NCBI RefSeq assembly: GCF_000337455.1
Contig: NZ_AOIU01000047.1
Span: 62,301-126,300 of the forward strand
From: Halosimplex carlsbadense 2-9-1
Lineage (GTDB): Archaea; Halobacteriota; Halobacteria; Halobacteriales; Haloarculaceae
Direction of reading: 5' to 3'
DNA: 64,000 nucleotides
The notes beneath the pieces are model-generated. The model was not told the origin of the DNA, searched no databases, and saw only the letters and a program-made list of their open reading frames with translations. A program made the translations under genes and the position numbers. Positions 24,194-33,983 of this stretch are shown here, piece after piece. Within the stretch, counting starts at the first letter, position 1. Each line of letters starts with the position of its first letter.

Positions 24194-26749
24194 GTGCTCC
24201 CGAAACGGTTCGCCTTCGACCGGCGGCTACCCGACGAGGCGACGGTCCGGGCCGCGCTGGACGAGCGAGCGATCACCCCGTTCGGCCCCGGCGAGGACCT
24301 CGACCGCCTCCACCGGGTCCTCTACCCCGCGTTCCGGCTGACCTTCGAGTACGAGGCGTCCGAACTGCTCTCGTTCGGCGCGAACAGGGAGACGACGACC
24401 ACGCTCGTCGACGGGCTGGTCGAGGGCAACGACCGGTTCGTCCACGAGTACGTCGACGGGACGGCCGACCCAGTGACGGTCGACCCCGGGGAGTTCGACC
24501 TGGGGAGCGACCATCCGGGCCTGGGGACCACGGTGATGCTGGAGTTCCAGGCGACGAACGACCGCGCCGAGAGCGTACTCGTCGAGCGGCTGCTCGACTA
24601 TCGCGAGCGCCGCGCGGCCGCCGGCGAGGAGGCCGCCGCCGTCTTCCTCAACAAGTTCAAGGACGCCTACGGCCTGCCCAACGACTTCGACCCCGACGGC
24701 GGCATCGACGTGGTCGACGTGAGCCGCGTCTACCTGCCGTTCTGGCTCGCGGAGTTCCGTGCCGACAGCGCCGACCACGCCTATATCGTCTCCTTTCGCG
24801 ACGAGAGCGACGCCGACGTGGACCACCCCGACGGCTGGGTGGCCGAGTGGGTCTCCGGCGACCCGACGGTCGTCGGCGACTTCGGGTACGAGGTCGACCT
24901 CGACCGCGTCCAGCGGAGCGCCGGCGACGCCGGAAGCGACGGCACCGGGAGCGACCGCGGGGTCGGGGACGCTGAGACGAACCACGAGGGCGGCCCCGAC
25001 CCCCTGGACTCCTCGGGCAGTCGCGGCGCCGGGGCCGGCGACGGCGACACCGAAGCCGTCCAGCCCGACGGGGTCGAGATGAACGCCGATTCGCTCGTCG
25101 ACCTCGCACCGGACCACGGCTTCGGCGAGGTCGGCGGGATGGCCGATCTCAAGGAGACCCTGCGCCACAAGGTCGTCCGGCCGGTCACCGACCCCGACCG
25201 GTTCGCCGAGTACGGCCTGAGCGTCGTCAACGGCGTCCTCCTGCACGGCCCGCCCGGCTGCGGGAAGACCTACGTCACCCGGGCGCTGGCCGGCGAACTG
25301 GGCCACGCCTTCGTCGAGGTCTCGCCCGCCGACGTGACGAGCAAGTACATGGGCGAGCCCGCCCAGAAAGTCGCCGACGTGTTCGAGATCGCCCGCGCGA
25401 ACGCGCCCTGCCTCCTCTTTATCGACGAGATCGACGGGATCGCCGGCGACCGCGGCGGCGGCGCGGACATGAACTCCAGCGAGCAGCAACTGGTCAACCA
25501 GCTACTGACGGAGCTCGAATCGCTGGACGACCACGACGTGGTCGTGGTGGGCGCGACCAACCTCCTCGAAGACGTGGACCCGGCGATCCGTCGGTCGGGG
25601 CGGTTCGACGAGCGTGTCGAGGTGCCGCCGCCCGACGCCGACGCGCGGCGGGCCATCCTCGACCTGCACCTCGCCGGCCGACCCACGGTCGACGACCTAG
25701 ACCGCTCGCCCGCCGTCGAGCGGACGGTCGGCTACGCCGCGAGCGACCTCGAGTTGATCGCCGAGAACGCGGCCCGCGAGGCGTTGCGCGACGAAGCGCC
25801 GATCGGCAAGTCCCACCTCGAATCGGCCCTCGAATCGACCGAGTCGAGCATCGGCGACTGGGTCGGCGTCTCGCACAAGGAAGGGACCCACGTCGTCCAG
25901 CCCGACGGGGTCGACCTGTCGGCCCACTCGCTGGTCACCGTCGACGTGGACCAGTCGTTCGGCGACGTGGGGGGCATGGCCGAGCTGAAAGCACGACTGC
26001 GCGAGACGGTGCTGGACCCGCTCTCGAACCCCGAGACCTACGACCGCTACGATATCGACGTGCTCTCCGGGCTCCTGCTGTACGGCCCGCCCGGCTGCGG
26101 CAAGACCCACGTCACGCGGGCGCTGGCGGGCGAACTCGACCACGCGTTCGTCGAGGTGTCCCCCGCCGATTTGACCAGCAAGTGGATGGGGAAACCGGAG
26201 GAGAACGTCGCCGACCTGTTCGAGATCGCCCGGGCGAACGCGCCGTGTCTCCTCTTTATCGACGAGATCGACGCCGTCGCGGGGTCGCGCGGCGGCATGA
26301 GCCAGGGCAGCCAGGGGATGGTCAACCAGCTGCTCACGGAGTTGGAGGCGCTCGACGAGGACGACGTGGTCGCCGTCGGCGCGACCAACCTGCTGGAGGA
26401 CGTGGACGGGGCGATCCGCCGGTCGGGGCGGTTCGACGAGCGCGTCGAGGTGTCGCCGCCCGACGTCGACGCCCGACGGGAGATACTCGACCTGCACCTC
26501 GGCGAGCGACCGGTGGCCGACGCGGTTGACTGGGACCGGATCGTCGCGGGCACCGAGGGGTACGCCGCGAGCGACCTCGAACTCCTCGCCGAGAACGCCG
26601 CACGCAACGCGCTCCGCGCGGGCGACCCCATCGACGACGACCACCTCGACGCGGCGCTCGACGAGACGCAGTCGAGCCTGCGAAACTGGGGCGACGGCGA
26701 CCGCTACGCCGAGAGCGACGCCGGCTCGGACCTGCAGTACTTCGGGTGA
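24194..26749 (+). CDS. Tandem-AAA ATPase (CDC48-like cassettes) with an unfamiliar N-terminal domain
   Basis: An 851-residue protein with two AAA modules. Each has Walker A (GPPGCGKTYVTRAL near 353, GPPGCGKTHVTRAL near 632), Walker B (CLLFIDEID) and an SRH with arginine fingers (RRSGRFDERVEV). The modules resemble CDC48/VAT unfoldases, but the N-terminal 290 residues lack the double-psi-barrel N domain. They hold a soluble region I do not recognise (LPKRFAFDRRLPDE..., FLNKFKDAYGLPNDFD) plus an acidic Gly/Asp linker (235-290). It is probably an unfoldase or remodelling ATPase with its own substrate adaptor. GTG is preferred because GGAGGAG lies just upstream. Confidence 0.88.
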   Translation: MLPKRFAFDRRLPDEATVRAALDERAITPFGPGEDLDRLHRVLYPAFRLTFEYEASELLSFGANRETTTTLVDGLVEGNDRFVHEYVDGTADPVTVDPGEFDLGSDHPGLGTTVMLEFQATNDRAESVLVERLLDYRERRAAAGEEAAAVFLNKFKDAYGLPNDFDPDGGIDVVDVSRVYLPFWLAEFRADSADHAYIVSFRDESDADVDHPDGWVAEWVSGDPTVVGDFGYEVDLDRVQRSAGDAGSDGTGSDRGVGDAETNHEGGPDPLDSSGSRGAGAGDGDTEAVQPDGVEMNADSLVDLAPDHGFGEVGGMADLKETLRHKVVRPVTDPDRFAEYGLSVVNGVLLHGPPGCGKTYVTRALAGELGHAFVEVSPADVTSKYMGEPAQKVADVFEIARANAPCLLFIDEIDGIAGDRGGGADMNSSEQQLVNQLLTELESLDDHDVVVVGATNLLEDVDPAIRRSGRFDERVEVPPPDADARRAILDLHLAGRPTVDDLDRSPAVERTVGYAASDLELIAENAAREALRDEAPIGKSHLESALESTESSIGDWVGVSHKEGTHVVQPDGVDLSAHSLVTVDVDQSFGDVGGMAELKARLRETVLDPLSNPETYDRYDIDVLSGLLLYGPPGCGKTHVTRALAGELDHAFVEVSPADLTSKWMGKPEENVADLFEIARANAPCLLFIDEIDAVAGSRGGMSQGSQGMVNQLLTELEALDEDDVVAVGATNLLEDVDGAIRRSGRFDERVEVSPPDVDARREILDLHLGERPVADAVDWDRIVAGTEGYAASDLELLAENAARNALRAGDPIDDDHLDAALDETQSSLRNWGDGDRYAESDAGSDLQYFG

Positions 26750-26777
26750 GCGACCAGCCAGCGCGTTCGAGGGGCGC

Positions 26778-28400
26778 TCAGGTCAGCGGCTCGTCGAGCG
26801 CGGCGTTCACCCGCGCTTCGAGGGCGCCCGACCGCACGAGGTCGGCGACGGCGGCCATCTCGTCGGCGAGCGGACGGTCACCCTCCAGCGGCGGGACGCG
26901 CTCGCGGACGGCCTCGTAGGCGGCGCCGCTGCCCCGTCCGGGGGCCAGGTCGTCGTCGACGAACTCGGCGGCCTGGGCGCCACAGCACAGTTCGACCCCG
27001 AGGACGCGAGCGACGCGGTCGGCCGTCTCGCGGGCGGCCCAGGCGGCGGTGGCGCTCATGCTGACGTGGTCCTCCTGGTTGCCGCTGACGGGCGTGTTGT
27101 CCGTCGACGCTCGGCCCGTGGCCCGGCACTCGTTGACGAGCGCGGCCGCGGTGTACTGGGCGATCATGTACCCCGAGCGGACGCCGGCGTCGGTGGTGAG
27201 GAACGGCGGGAGATGCGGCTCCTGGGTGTTGGGGTTGAGCATGCGGTCGACGCGGCGCTCGCTGATCGCGGCGAGTTCGGTCAGCGCGCTCGTGAGGTAG
27301 TCCAGCCGGAGCGCGAGGGGTTCGCCGTGGAAGTTGCCGCCCGAGAGGACCGCGGCGCGGTCGGTGCCGCTGGCGCGGGCGGCGGCGTCCGTGGCCCCGC
27401 CGTCGGATCGGCCGGCGATCGAGTCGCGCCGGAAGACGAGCGGATTGTCGGTGGCGCTGTTGAGTTCCGTCTCGACCGCCTCCCGGAGGTGGGAGACGGC
27501 GTCGCGGACGGCGCCGTGGACCTGTGGGAGACAGCGCGTCGAGTAGGCGTCCTGCACGCGGTCGCAGTTGCGGTGGGAGTCGACGATCTCCGAGTCGGCG
27601 GTCAGCCGCCGGAGGTTCGCCGCGCTGTCGGCCTGGCCGTCGTGCGGGCGGACCGCCTGGATCGCCGGGTGGCTCGGTACCGTCGAACTCAGCGTCACCT
27701 CCGTCGTCAGCGCGCCCGCCACGTCGGCCGCCCGGACCTGCCGCTCGGTATCGACGACGAGCAGGGCGCCCAGCCCGACCGTCAACTGCGTGCCGTTGAT
27801 GAGCGCCAGTCCCTCCTTGGCGCCCAGCGTCAGCGGCTCCAGCCCCGCGCGGGCCAGCGCCGCCTCGCCGTCGAGCCGTTCGTCCCCGACCTCGGCCTCG
27901 CCCTCCCCGAGCAGGACGATCGTCGCGTGGGCCAGCGGCGCGAGGTCGCCGCTGGCACCGAGGCTTCCCGTCCGCGGGACGACGGGGTGGACCCCTTCGT
28001 TCAGCAACGCGGTGAAGTGGTCGACGACGACCTCGCGGACGCCCGAGTAGCCCTTGACGAGCGCGTTGATCCGGGCGACGAGCATCGCGCGGACCGCCTC
28101 GGTCGGCAGGGGCTCGCCGCTGCCGGCGCTGTGGCTCCGCAGGAGGTTCGTCTGCAACTGCGCGACCGCCTCGCGCGGGATGCGCTCGTCGACGAGTTCG
28201 CCGAAACCCGTGTTCACGCCGTAGACCGCTTCGTCGCTCTCGACCACCTCCGCCACGCGCTCGCGGGCGGCGCGGACGGCCTCGCGGGCGTCGTCGGCGA
28301 TCGCGACTTCGGCGCCCTCGCGGGCGACGGCGGCCACGTCCGCGGGGGTCAGCGACTCGCCGTCGAGGACGACCGCGCCTCCGCCCCCGGCATCAGACAT
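26778..28400 (-). CDS. hutH: Histidine ammonia-lyase
   Basis: The enzyme removes ammonia from histidine to give trans-urocanate, the first step of the pathway. The 540-residue protein has the MIO-forming Ala-Ser-Gly in GSLGASGDLAPLAH (about 150) and other family blocks (VYGVNTGFGELV, QTNLLRSHSAGSGEP, QEDHVSMSATAAWAAR). It is the last gene of the hutUGIH operon, overlapping hutI by eight bases (ATGTCTGA). ATG 28400 is used; a GTG nine bases earlier is possible. Confidence 0.96.
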   Translation of the reverse strand: MSDAGGGGAVVLDGESLTPADVAAVAREGAEVAIADDAREAVRAARERVAEVVESDEAVYGVNTGFGELVDERIPREAVAQLQTNLLRSHSAGSGEPLPTEAVRAMLVARINALVKGYSGVREVVVDHFTALLNEGVHPVVPRTGSLGASGDLAPLAHATIVLLGEGEAEVGDERLDGEAALARAGLEPLTLGAKEGLALINGTQLTVGLGALLVVDTERQVRAADVAGALTTEVTLSSTVPSHPAIQAVRPHDGQADSAANLRRLTADSEIVDSHRNCDRVQDAYSTRCLPQVHGAVRDAVSHLREAVETELNSATDNPLVFRRDSIAGRSDGGATDAAARASGTDRAAVLSGGNFHGEPLALRLDYLTSALTELAAISERRVDRMLNPNTQEPHLPPFLTTDAGVRSGYMIAQYTAAALVNECRATGRASTDNTPVSGNQEDHVSMSATAAWAARETADRVARVLGVELCCGAQAAEFVDDDLAPGRGSGAAYEAVRERVPPLEGDRPLADEMAAVADLVRSGALEARVNAALDEPLT

Positions 28401-29703
28401 CGGTCTCACCGCCGGACCCTCCGTCGTTCGCGTCGTGACTCCCGGTCCACTCGGGGCCGACGACCGGGCGTCCGTCCTTCAGCACGGTCGCGACGCGGTT
28501 GATCCCGTAGCTGTAGGGGACGTGGACGTGCGAGGGCGCGTCGAGGACGACCAGGTCGGCGGGCGCCCCCTCGCGGACGACGCCCAGGTCGGGGCGGTCG
28601 AGCGCGCGGGCGCCGTTTCGGGTCCCGGCCACGAGCGCCTCGGCGGGCGTCAGTCCCATCTCGACGCAGGCCAGCGCGCTCGCGAAGCCCATGCTCTGGG
28701 AGTGGCAGTTCGGGTTGAAGTCGGTGGCGACGGCGACGGGGGCGCCCGCCTCGACCATCGCCCGCGCGTCGGCGTAGTCGGCGCCGAGGCCGAACGCCGT
28801 TCCCGGCAACAGCACCGGCGCGACGCCCGCCTCCACGAGCGCGGCCACGTCCTCGTCGGTGGCGTGCAGGAGGTGGTCGGCGCTGGCGGCACCGACCTCG
28901 GCCGCGAGCTTCGCGCCGCCGCGGTGGGCGAGTTCTTCGGCGTGGACCTTCGGCGTCAGGCCGCACTCGGCGCCCGCCCGGAGGACTCGCCGGGACTGGT
29001 CGACGGTGAACGCCCCCTCGTCGCAGAACACGTCACAGAACTCGGCGATCCCCTGATCCGCGACGGCCGGGAGCTGTTCGTCCACGACCCGGTCGACGTA
29101 GTCGTCGTCGCTCACGGGATCACCACTCCCCTCGTAGTCCCGCGGGACCGCGTGGGCACCCATGAACGTCGGGATCACGTCCACGGGGTGGCGGTCGTCG
29201 GCACGGTCGACGACGTCGAGCATCCGCAGTTCGGTTTCGGTGTCGAGGCCGTAGCCCGATTTCACCTCGACGGTGGTCGTTCCGTGAGTCAGCATCACGT
29301 CGAGGTGGTCGAGCAGGTTCCCGAGCAGTTCGTCGTCGCCGGCGGCCCGCGTCGCGCGGACGGTGCGGTGGATGCCGCCGCCGTTCGCGAGCAACTCGCC
29401 GTAGGTCGTCCCCCGGAGTTTCGCCTCGAACTCGTCCGAACGGTCCCCGGCGAAGCAGGCGTGGGTGTGCGAGTCGACGTAGCCGGGGATCACCGCCCGA
29501 CCGCTCGCGTCGACTTCGTGGGCGGCGTTTTCCGGTGGGTACTCGCGAGTCACCTCGTCGGTGGGTCCCACCGCCGCGACCGCGCCGTCGACGACCGCTA
29601 TCGCGCCGTTCTCGACGATCCCCGCGGGGTCGTCGCTCCCCAGCCCGCCGGTCGCGGTCGCCGCCTCGGCGGCGCCGTGGACGACGGCGTCGAGATCAGC
29701 CAT
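28393..29703 (-). CDS. hutI: Imidazolonepropionase
   Basis: A zinc amidohydrolase that opens imidazolonepropionate to N-formimino-glutamate, the third step of histidine degradation. The 436 residues include metal ligands [11 protein letters not shown] (about 79-89) and [16 protein letters not shown], plus the substrate-region [19 protein letters not shown]. Both ends overlap neighbours by eight bases: hutG upstream (ATGGCTGA) and hutH downstream. Confidence 0.95.
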   Translation of the reverse strand: MADLDAVVHGAAEAATATGGLGSDDPAGIVENGAIAVVDGAVAAVGPTDEVTREYPPENAAHEVDASGRAVIPGYVDSHTHACFAGDRSDEFEAKLRGTTYGELLANGGGIHRTVRATRAAGDDELLGNLLDHLDVMLTHGTTTVEVKSGYGLDTETELRMLDVVDRADDRHPVDVIPTFMGAHAVPRDYEGSGDPVSDDDYVDRVVDEQLPAVADQGIAEFCDVFCDEGAFTVDQSRRVLRAGAECGLTPKVHAEELAHRGGAKLAAEVGAASADHLLHATDEDVAALVEAGVAPVLLPGTAFGLGADYADARAMVEAGAPVAVATDFNPNCHSQSMGFASALACVEMGLTPAEALVAGTRNGARALDRPDLGVVREGAPADLVVLDAPSHVHVPYSYGINRVATVLKDGRPVVGPEWTGSHDANDGGSGGETDV

Positions 29704-30757
29704 CGAGGGCCCCCGTGCGGGAGTGGCGGCCTTTCGGCGCGGCGAGGCTGGCGAGGAAGTGCGCGAGAGCGCGGGCGGCGGCGTCGACGGTGCGTCCGCC
29801 CTCGTCCAGCGACGGCGCGCACTCGACGACCTCGAAGCTCGCCACGCGGCCGTGGGTGGCGACGTGTTCGAGCAGCCGATACAGCTCCCGGGTCAAGAGC
29901 CCGCCCGGCGTCGGCGCGCTGACGCCCGGCGCGGCCGCCGCGTCGAGGACGTCCACGTCCACGCTGACGTAGATGGCGTCCACGTCGCCCAGCGAGGCGA
30001 TGGCGTCGTCCATCGCGTCGATGGGGTCGGCGGCCACCTCGGCGGGGGTGAACACCCGTCCACCCTGTTCGTGGAGGAAGTCGTGGTAGGCGGTCGAGGT
30101 CTCGAAGTTGCGGGCGCCGACGACGGCGAGTTCGTCGAGGCCGTCGGCGAACAGCTGTCGGTACGGCGTGCCGCTGGTCGGACCGGTCCCGTTGCGGACC
30201 TCGCGGCAGTCGAGGTGGGCGTCGAAGCTGATGGCGCCCAGCGATCCGCGGTCGAGTAGCGGCGCGGCGTTCGGGTACGTCAGCGAGTTGTCGCCGCCGA
30301 GGAAGACGGGGACGGCGCCGCGGCCGTAGAGGTCGCTCGTCACCTCTCGGACCCGCTCCTGGGTGCTCGCCACGTCGGGGCCGCCCCCCTCGGTCTGGTC
30401 CGGGAGGGCCACGTCGCCGAGGTCGCCGAGCGCGAGCGACTGGCCGGTCGAACCGTGGTCGTGGCCGGGGGTCCCCCTCCGTCGCTCGTCGCGAGCGACA
30501 GGTCCGACATCGACGTGGTGCGTCTTCGCCGCGGCGAGCGACTCGCGGATCGCGGCCGGTCCGTCGGCCGCGCCGCGGCGGCCGATAACCCCGCCGTCGT
30601 AGGGTTCGCCGACGAGCACGGCGTCGAACGCGTGGAGATCCTCCAGCGACGCCCGCTCGACGGCGTCGCCGAGTTGCTCGTCGTTCGGGTCGTCCGAGGG
30701 ACCGCTCCACTCCGGCGGCGGCGAGAACGCGGCCGCGCCCGCTTCGCCGTCACGCAT
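29696..30757 (-). CDS. hutG: Formimidoylglutamase (arginase family)
   Basis: This hydrolyses formimidoylglutamate to glutamate and formamide, the last step of the pathway. The 353 residues show the ureohydrolase metal motifs SFDAHLDCR and [14 protein letters not shown]. The first metal motif reads [11 protein letters not shown], with Asn where GGDHS usually has a metal-binding His, so the metal site may be altered. The gene lies second in the operon and overlaps hutU by eight bases (ATGCGTGA). Agmatinase is a sequence-level alternative, but the hut context decides. Confidence 0.92.
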   Translation of the reverse strand: MRDGEAGAAAFSPPPEWSGPSDDPNDEQLGDAVERASLEDLHAFDAVLVGEPYDGGVIGRRGAADGPAAIRESLAAAKTHHVDVGPVARDERRRGTPGHDHGSTGQSLALGDLGDVALPDQTEGGGPDVASTQERVREVTSDLYGRGAVPVFLGGDNSLTYPNAAPLLDRGSLGAISFDAHLDCREVRNGTGPTSGTPYRQLFADGLDELAVVGARNFETSTAYHDFLHEQGGRVFTPAEVAADPIDAMDDAIASLGDVDAIYVSVDVDVLDAAAAPGVSAPTPGGLLTRELYRLLEHVATHGRVASFEVVECAPSLDEGGRTVDAAARALAHFLASLAAPKGRHSRTGALDG

Positions 30758-32576
30758 CTCGGTCCTCCATCGGGACGGCGATATCGGACGCGCGGGCCTG
30801 TTCCAGCGCCCGCTCGTAGCCCGCGTCGGCGTGGCGGACGACGCCCATCCCGGGGTCGGTGGTGAACACGCGCTCGGCCTTCTCGGCGGCCAGGCCGGAG
30901 CCGTCGAGGACGACGTGGTTGTTGGTGTGCAGGGAGTTGCCGATCCCGACGCCGCCGCCGTCGTGGACGCTCACGACGTCCGCGCCCGCCGCGCAGTTGA
31001 GCAGGGCGTTGAGGATCGGCCAGTCGGCGACGGCGTCCGAGCCGTCGCGCATGGCCTCGGTCTCCCGATTGGGCGAGGCGACGCTGCCGGCGTCGAGGTG
31101 GTCCCGGGTCACGACGACGGGCGCCCGGATCTCGCCGTCCGCGACGAGGTCGTTGATCCGCAGGGCGAAGCGGGCGCGCTCGGTGAGTCCCTCCTCGTCG
31201 CCGGTTTCACCGGCTCCGCTCCGAGACGCCTGCGGCGTCTCGCTCGTTGCGGCCCCGAGCCAGCAGACTCGCGCCGGGAGTCCCTGGAACGAGACTCGCT
31301 CCTGTGCGAGGTCGATCCAGCGGTGGAGGGCGTCTTTCCCGGGAAACAGCTCCTTGACGGCCTCGTCCGTGCGGTGGATGTCGGCGGGGTCGCCCGACAG
31401 CGCCACCCAGCGGAAGGGGCCCTTCCCTTCGCAAAAGAGCGGGCGGACGTACGCCGGGACGAACCCGGGGAAGTCGAAGGGTACGCGCTCCCGGGCGGTC
31501 GCGCCGGAGACCGGCCAGGGGTCCTCACTACCTCCGTCGGCCCGGAAGTCGGCGACCTGGCCGCGGATGTTGTTGCCGTACTCGACGGCCACGGCACCGC
31601 GCTCCTGCAGTTCGAGGACCGCGTCGACGTGCCGTTCCATCGTTTCGAGGCTCTCGCGTTCGTAGCGGTCGGGGTCCGCCTCGCGCAGTTCGTCGGCCTC
31701 GGCGACGGTGTAGCCCGAGGGATAGTACCCCTCCAGGGCGTCGTGAGCGGACGTCTGGTCGGTGACGATATCGGGGACGAAATCGCGTTCGAGCATCGCT
31801 TCGAGCACGTCCGCGGCGTTGCCGTGGACGCCGACCGAGTACGGCTCACCCGATTCGGCGGCCCCCTCGGCGCGCTCGATGGCTTCGTCGAGGTCGTCGG
31901 TCTTCGCCTCGCAGTAGTCCGTCTCGATGCGGCGGTCGATGCGGCCCTCGTCGACCTCGGCAGCGATACACACCCCGCCGTTCATCGTTACCGCGAGCGG
32001 CTGGGCGCCGCCCATGCCGCCGAGGCCGCCCGTGACGACGATCCTGCCTTCGAGGGATCCGTCAAAGTGTTGGCGGCCCGCCTCGGCGAGCGTCTCGTAG
32101 GTCCCCTGGATGATCCCCTGCGTGCCGATGTAGGCCCACGACCCGGCGGTCATCTGGCCGTACATGATCAGTCCCTTCGCCTCCAGTTCGTGGAACTGTT
32201 CCCAGGTGTCCCAGCGGCCGACGAGGTTGGAGTTGGCGATGAGGACCCGAGGCGCCCGCTCGTGGGTCTCGAAGCGTCCCACTGGCTTCCCGGACTGGAC
32301 GAGCAGCGTCTCCGTGTCGCCCAACTCGCGGAGTTCCGCGACGATAGCGTCGTACGCGTCCCACGAGCGGGCGGCGCGGCCGGTCCCGCCGTAGACGACC
32401 AGGTCCGCCGGCCGCTCGGCGACCTCGGGGTCGAGGTTGTTGTCGAGCATGCGGAGCGCGGCCTCCTGGCGCCAGCCCTCGCACTCGACGTCTGTCCCCG
32501 TCGTCGCTCCCGGGTCGGCGCGCCACCGGTCGCTCGGTTCGCCGACCGCGGCGTCGTCGGGCTCCTGCTGTGACAT
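30750..32576 (-). CDS. hutU: Urocanate hydratase
   Basis: Urocanase converts urocanate to imidazolonepropionate with NAD+ as electrophile. The 608-residue protein has the NAD-region [48 protein letters not shown] and the C-terminal [17 protein letters not shown]. It is the first gene of the hut operon. It is longer than usual partly because about 17 residues ([17 protein letters not shown]) are inserted after ARVCWLG. The DNA of the insert contains a perfect 9-3-9 palindrome at 31222-31242. The frame stays open, so activity is probably kept. Confidence 0.95.
   Translation of the reverse strand: MSQQEPDDAAVGEPSDRWRADPGATTGTDVECEGWRQEAALRMLDNNLDPEVAERPADLVVYGGTGRAARSWDAYDAIVAELRELGDTETLLVQSGKPVGRFETHERAPRVLIANSNLVGRWDTWEQFHELEAKGLIMYGQMTAGSWAYIGTQGIIQGTYETLAEAGRQHFDGSLEGRIVVTGGLGGMGGAQPLAVTMNGGVCIAAEVDEGRIDRRIETDYCEAKTDDLDEAIERAEGAAESGEPYSVGVHGNAADVLEAMLERDFVPDIVTDQTSAHDALEGYYPSGYTVAEADELREADPDRYERESLETMERHVDAVLELQERGAVAVEYGNNIRGQVADFRADGGSEDPWPVSGATARERVPFDFPGFVPAYVRPLFCEGKGPFRWVALSGDPADIHRTDEAVKELFPGKDALHRWIDLAQERVSFQGLPARVCWLGAATSETPQASRSGAGETGDEEGLTERARFALRINDLVADGEIRAPVVVTRDHLDAGSVASPNRETEAMRDGSDAVADWPILNALLNCAAGADVVSVHDGGGVGIGNSLHTNNHVVLDGSGLAAEKAERVFTTDPGMGVVRHADAGYERALEQARASDIAVPMEDRDA
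31222..31242. repeat. 21-base 9-3-9 palindrome inside hutU
   Basis: CGAGACGCC, loop TGC, GGCGTCTCG. It lies within the extra segment of hutU that typical urocanases seem to lack, which suggests an in-frame insertion of a small palindromic sequence. Confidence 0.6.
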
Positions 32577-32678
32577 ACGGTAGCTTGGATCGAGACGGAC
32601 AAAAGCGCGATGCCGGCTGGCGTCGGGCCGATCGGAGACGGGGCGGTCGCGTCGCGGCTCGGCTACAGCGGGACGCGA

Positions 32679-33932
32679 CTACGGCGCGGTGAGGGTGACG
32701 GTGCCGGCGGTCCCGCTCGCGGTCGCGTTCGCGACGAACGACTCGGAGCCGCCGAAGACGACGACCGTCTCGTCGCCGATCCGGGTCGACCGAAGACTGG
32801 TCGCGTTTCGCGATTCGAGGTCCGTTTCGAGGTCGGCGACGGCCGCGGCGAGTTCGTCGGCGTCGTCCTCGGAGTCCATCCGGAGGACCCAGGCGACGCT
32901 CGGATCGGCATCGTCGCCGAACCGAACGAGTCTGTCGGCGCCCCACCCCGTCGCGGCGGTGTCGACGCGCTCGTCCGAGAGGCCAGCGTGGAGCCACGCC
33001 CGGAGTTCGACCTCGCCCGCTCGACGGCGCTCCCCGACCGCCCAACGGTCGCCGCCGTCGACCGTCACGTCCAGCGAACGGACCGGTTCCGCGCCGGGTT
33101 CGAGGCGGTGGACGACCGCTTCGGCGGACCCGGGCGGCGACTCGAAGACCGCCGAGAGGTTCGTCGGCTCGTCGACTCGCCACTCGACGTAGCGCGCCCC
33201 GAAGTAGACCTCGCCGGCCGTCTGTCGGTAGGTTCCGGGAGCGTGGTCGTACAGACACTCCCTGACCCCGACAGGCCGAGACCCGTTCCAGCGCTTGTCG
33301 TAGCGGTCGGCGTACTGATTCGTGGTGTACACCGCGACACCACCCGTGAGGTAGGTGGACGCCTCACCGAGTTCGATCATTTCCACGGACCCTGACGCCT
33401 GTCCCTGGAACATATGACCGAGTTCGTGGACGAAGATCAGCTCGACGGCTTCCGCCGAGAGGGTCCCCTGCGTGATGGAGATGGAGTCACCGCCGGACGC
33501 CGGATAGAACGTCGGACAGTTGGATACCGAGCCCGCCTGCAGTCCCAACGCCGCCTGGTACGGGCGCGGTTCGATCGTCGAGAAGTCGAACGCATCTCGG
33601 TCCTCGATGACGACATCGGGAGCCGGTGCGTCGACGCCGAGCAGCCGCTCGACGCGGCGGTAGACGACCGTCGCGTTGAACGGGAGCTCCCCACCGCGAA
33701 CGGCGACGCGCTGACTCTCGCCGACGCCGTCCGGATCGCCCGGTTCGACTCCGCGCTCGGTGGCCGACGGCTCCGATCCAACGGGGGGTACGGTCGATGT
33801 CGCTCCCGGGTCCGAACCGGTCGCGGCCGGCGTCGGATCCGGCGTCGTACTCGCGCCGAACGGGGCTCCACACCCCGCGAGGACGAGGAGACAGGCGCAC
33901 AGCAGCGTCGGGAGGGCTCGTCGAGTCGCCAT
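32679..33932 (-). CDS. HExxH lipoprotein, putative secreted metalloprotease-like protein (paralogue 2)
   Basis: A 417-residue protein with a lipoprotein signal (CACLLVLAGC, Cys near 21), a Thr/Pro/Ser-rich linker, and a surface domain containing VELIFVHELGHMFQGQ (about 180), the HExxH zinc-binding helix of metallopeptidases. Further shared blocks with its neighbour are YADRYDKRWNGSRPVGVREC and VAWVLRMDSEDDADELAAAV. A third zinc ligand is not obvious; E187 and later acidic residues are candidates. It is anchored outside the membrane by its lipid. It is a tandem duplicate of the gene at 33984, 51 bases away. Confidence 0.8.
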   Translation of the reverse strand: MATRRALPTLLCACLLVLAGCGAPFGASTTPDPTPAATGSDPGATSTVPPVGSEPSATERGVEPGDPDGVGESQRVAVRGGELPFNATVVYRRVERLLGVDAPAPDVVIEDRDAFDFSTIEPRPYQAALGLQAGSVSNCPTFYPASGGDSISITQGTLSAEAVELIFVHELGHMFQGQASGSVEMIELGEASTYLTGGVAVYTTNQYADRYDKRWNGSRPVGVRECLYDHAPGTYRQTAGEVYFGARYVEWRVDEPTNLSAVFESPPGSAEAVVHRLEPGAEPVRSLDVTVDGGDRWAVGERRRAGEVELRAWLHAGLSDERVDTAATGWGADRLVRFGDDADPSVAWVLRMDSEDDADELAAAVADLETDLESRNATSLRSTRIGDETVVVFGGSESFVANATASGTAGTVTLTAP

Positions 33933-33983
33933 GTCGCTCGATGGAACTGTAACTTCAAAATACGATCGGATCGATACGTTCGG

